Notes under the pieces: model-generated | Database searches by the model: none | What the model was told of the DNA's origin: nothing | The model's input: the letters and a program-made list of their open reading frames with translations, nothing else | Program-made: the position numbers and the translations under genes | Assembly (NCBI GenBank): GCA_028748945.1 | Contig: JAQTOL010000206.1 | Coordinates: forward strand, 1-6,107 | Length of the DNA stretch: 6,107 nucleotides | Direction: 5' to 3' | Origin: Paludibacter sp. | Lineage (GTDB): Bacteria; Bacteroidota; Bacteroidia; Bacteroidales; Paludibacteraceae | Shown: piece by piece, positions 5,524 to 6,107 of the stretch | Numbering within the stretch: position 1 is the first letter of the stretch | Layout of the letters: each line of letters begins with the position of its first letter

Positions 5524-6107
5524 ATGTTCAAATTCATCTCATTACTCAAGCGGTTTATTCCGCCCTATAAAAAATACGTTTTCCTGAGCTTGTTGTTTAA
5601 CCTGCTATCCACTGTGTTTAGTTTATTCTCATTCGCAGCAGTAATTCCTGTACTTAGAATTCTGTTTAAAATAGAAGTGGTAAATAAAACCTATATTGTA
5701 TGGACCTGGAGTGAAAGTATGAAAGAGATTACAGCGGCCATAAAAAACAATCTTTATTATTCTATAGAGCGACTGATTGAGCTTGTTGGTCCAAATCTGG
5801 CTCTGCTATATGTAGGATTATTTCTGGTTTTAATGACGGCTTTCAAAGTAGGTTCTTCTTATTTTGGTTCCTATTTTATGATTCCAATTCGTACGGGGGT
5901 TTTGCGTGATTTGCGAAATCAACTCTACAAAAAAATCATCAGTTTACCGATTGGGTTCTTTACCGATGAGCGTAAAGGCGATATCATGGCATGTATGACC
6001 GGCGATGTGGGCGAAGTGGAAGCCTCTATTATGAGTTCACTGGATCTGTTTTTTAAAAACCCCATCATGATTCTCATTTATCTGGGCGTGATGTTCGCCA
6101 TGAGCTG
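5524..6107 (+). CDS. ABC exporter, transmembrane domain (MsbA-like), partial at right edge
   Basis: An open frame from ATG at 5524 runs off the window after 194 residues. It is the N-terminal part of a type IV ABC exporter half-transporter with fused membrane and ATPase domains, probably for a lipid or similar hydrophobic substrate. TM1 lies at about 18-42 and TM2 at about 92-120, and a third hydrophobic stretch begins at 176. Between TM2 and TM3 is the cytoplasmic segment LRNQLYKKIISLPIGFFTDERKGDIM (127-155), followed by TGDVGEVEASI (159-169), a hallmark of MsbA-type exporters. The region between TM1 and TM2 (about 50 residues) is longer than in E. coli MsbA. The ATPase domain is outside the window, so Walker motifs cannot be checked. 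No in-frame start exists between the preceding stop (5476-5478) and 5524. The G-rich right arm of the inverted repeat abuts the start; AGGGGG at 5509-5514 could serve as a weak ribosome site. Confidence 0.88.
   Translation, partial: MFKFISLLKRFIPPYKKYVFLSLLFNLLSTVFSLFSFAAVIPVLRILFKIEVVNKTYIVWTWSESMKEITAAIKNNLYYSIERLIELVGPNLALLYVGLFLVLMTAFKVGSSYFGSYFMIPIRTGVLRDLRNQLYKKIISLPIGFFTDERKGDIMACMTGDVGEVEASIMSSLDLFFKNPIMILIYLGVMFAMS

Noticed and set aside
1..6107. CRISPR array, prophage, toxin-antitoxin, tRNA or rRNA genes
   Set aside because: I looked for regular repeats, integrase-like or toxin-like proteins and tRNA-like cloverleaf sequence by eye and saw none.

Overview
The window looks like a piece of a Bacteroidales chromosome (phylum Bacteroidota), perhaps near Paludibacter, Dysgonomonas or Proteiniphilum. 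The evidence is as follows. Every protein resembles Bacteroidales housekeeping families. The candidate promoters carry the Bacteroidota -7 box TAnnTTTG. Start codons sit in AT-rich leaders without a clear Shine-Dalgarno sequence. By eye the base composition is about 40% GC. The genus is a guess; no database search was possible.

Layout from left to right. Positions 1-613 (minus) hold the N-terminal 5'-nuclease part of DNA polymerase I (polA), cut by the window edge. A 175-bp divergent promoter region follows. Positions 789-1763 (plus) encode a long-chain polyprenyl diphosphate synthase, probably making the menaquinone side chain. It converges, with only 3 bp between stop codons, on a minus-strand operon read psd (3720-3052), a MazG-like nucleotide pyrophosphohydrolase (3059-2721), then deoC (2645-1767). 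psd and the mazG-like gene overlap by 8 bp. A good intrinsic terminator for this operon lies inside the 3' end of the polyprenyl synthase gene. A 310-bp divergent intergenic region has a near-consensus promoter in each direction and a structured leader ahead of purB (4031-5374, plus). Between purB and the next gene, an ABC exporter of the MsbA type cut by the right edge (5524-6107), lies a perfect 29-bp inverted repeat around an 85-bp AT-rich core. It starts at the first base after the purB stop and ends 6 bp before the exporter ATG.

The genes are ordinary core metabolism: DNA repair and replication, isoprenoid tails, phosphatidylethanolamine synthesis, nucleotide sanitation and deoxyribose salvage, purine synthesis and lipid export. 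They do not form one obvious pathway. I found no defence system, phage, CRISPR array, tRNA or rRNA, and no convincing new protein system. The parts worth a second look are non-coding: the REP/MITE-like inverted repeat after purB, the nested hairpins in the purB leader, and the terminator hidden in a convergent coding sequence.
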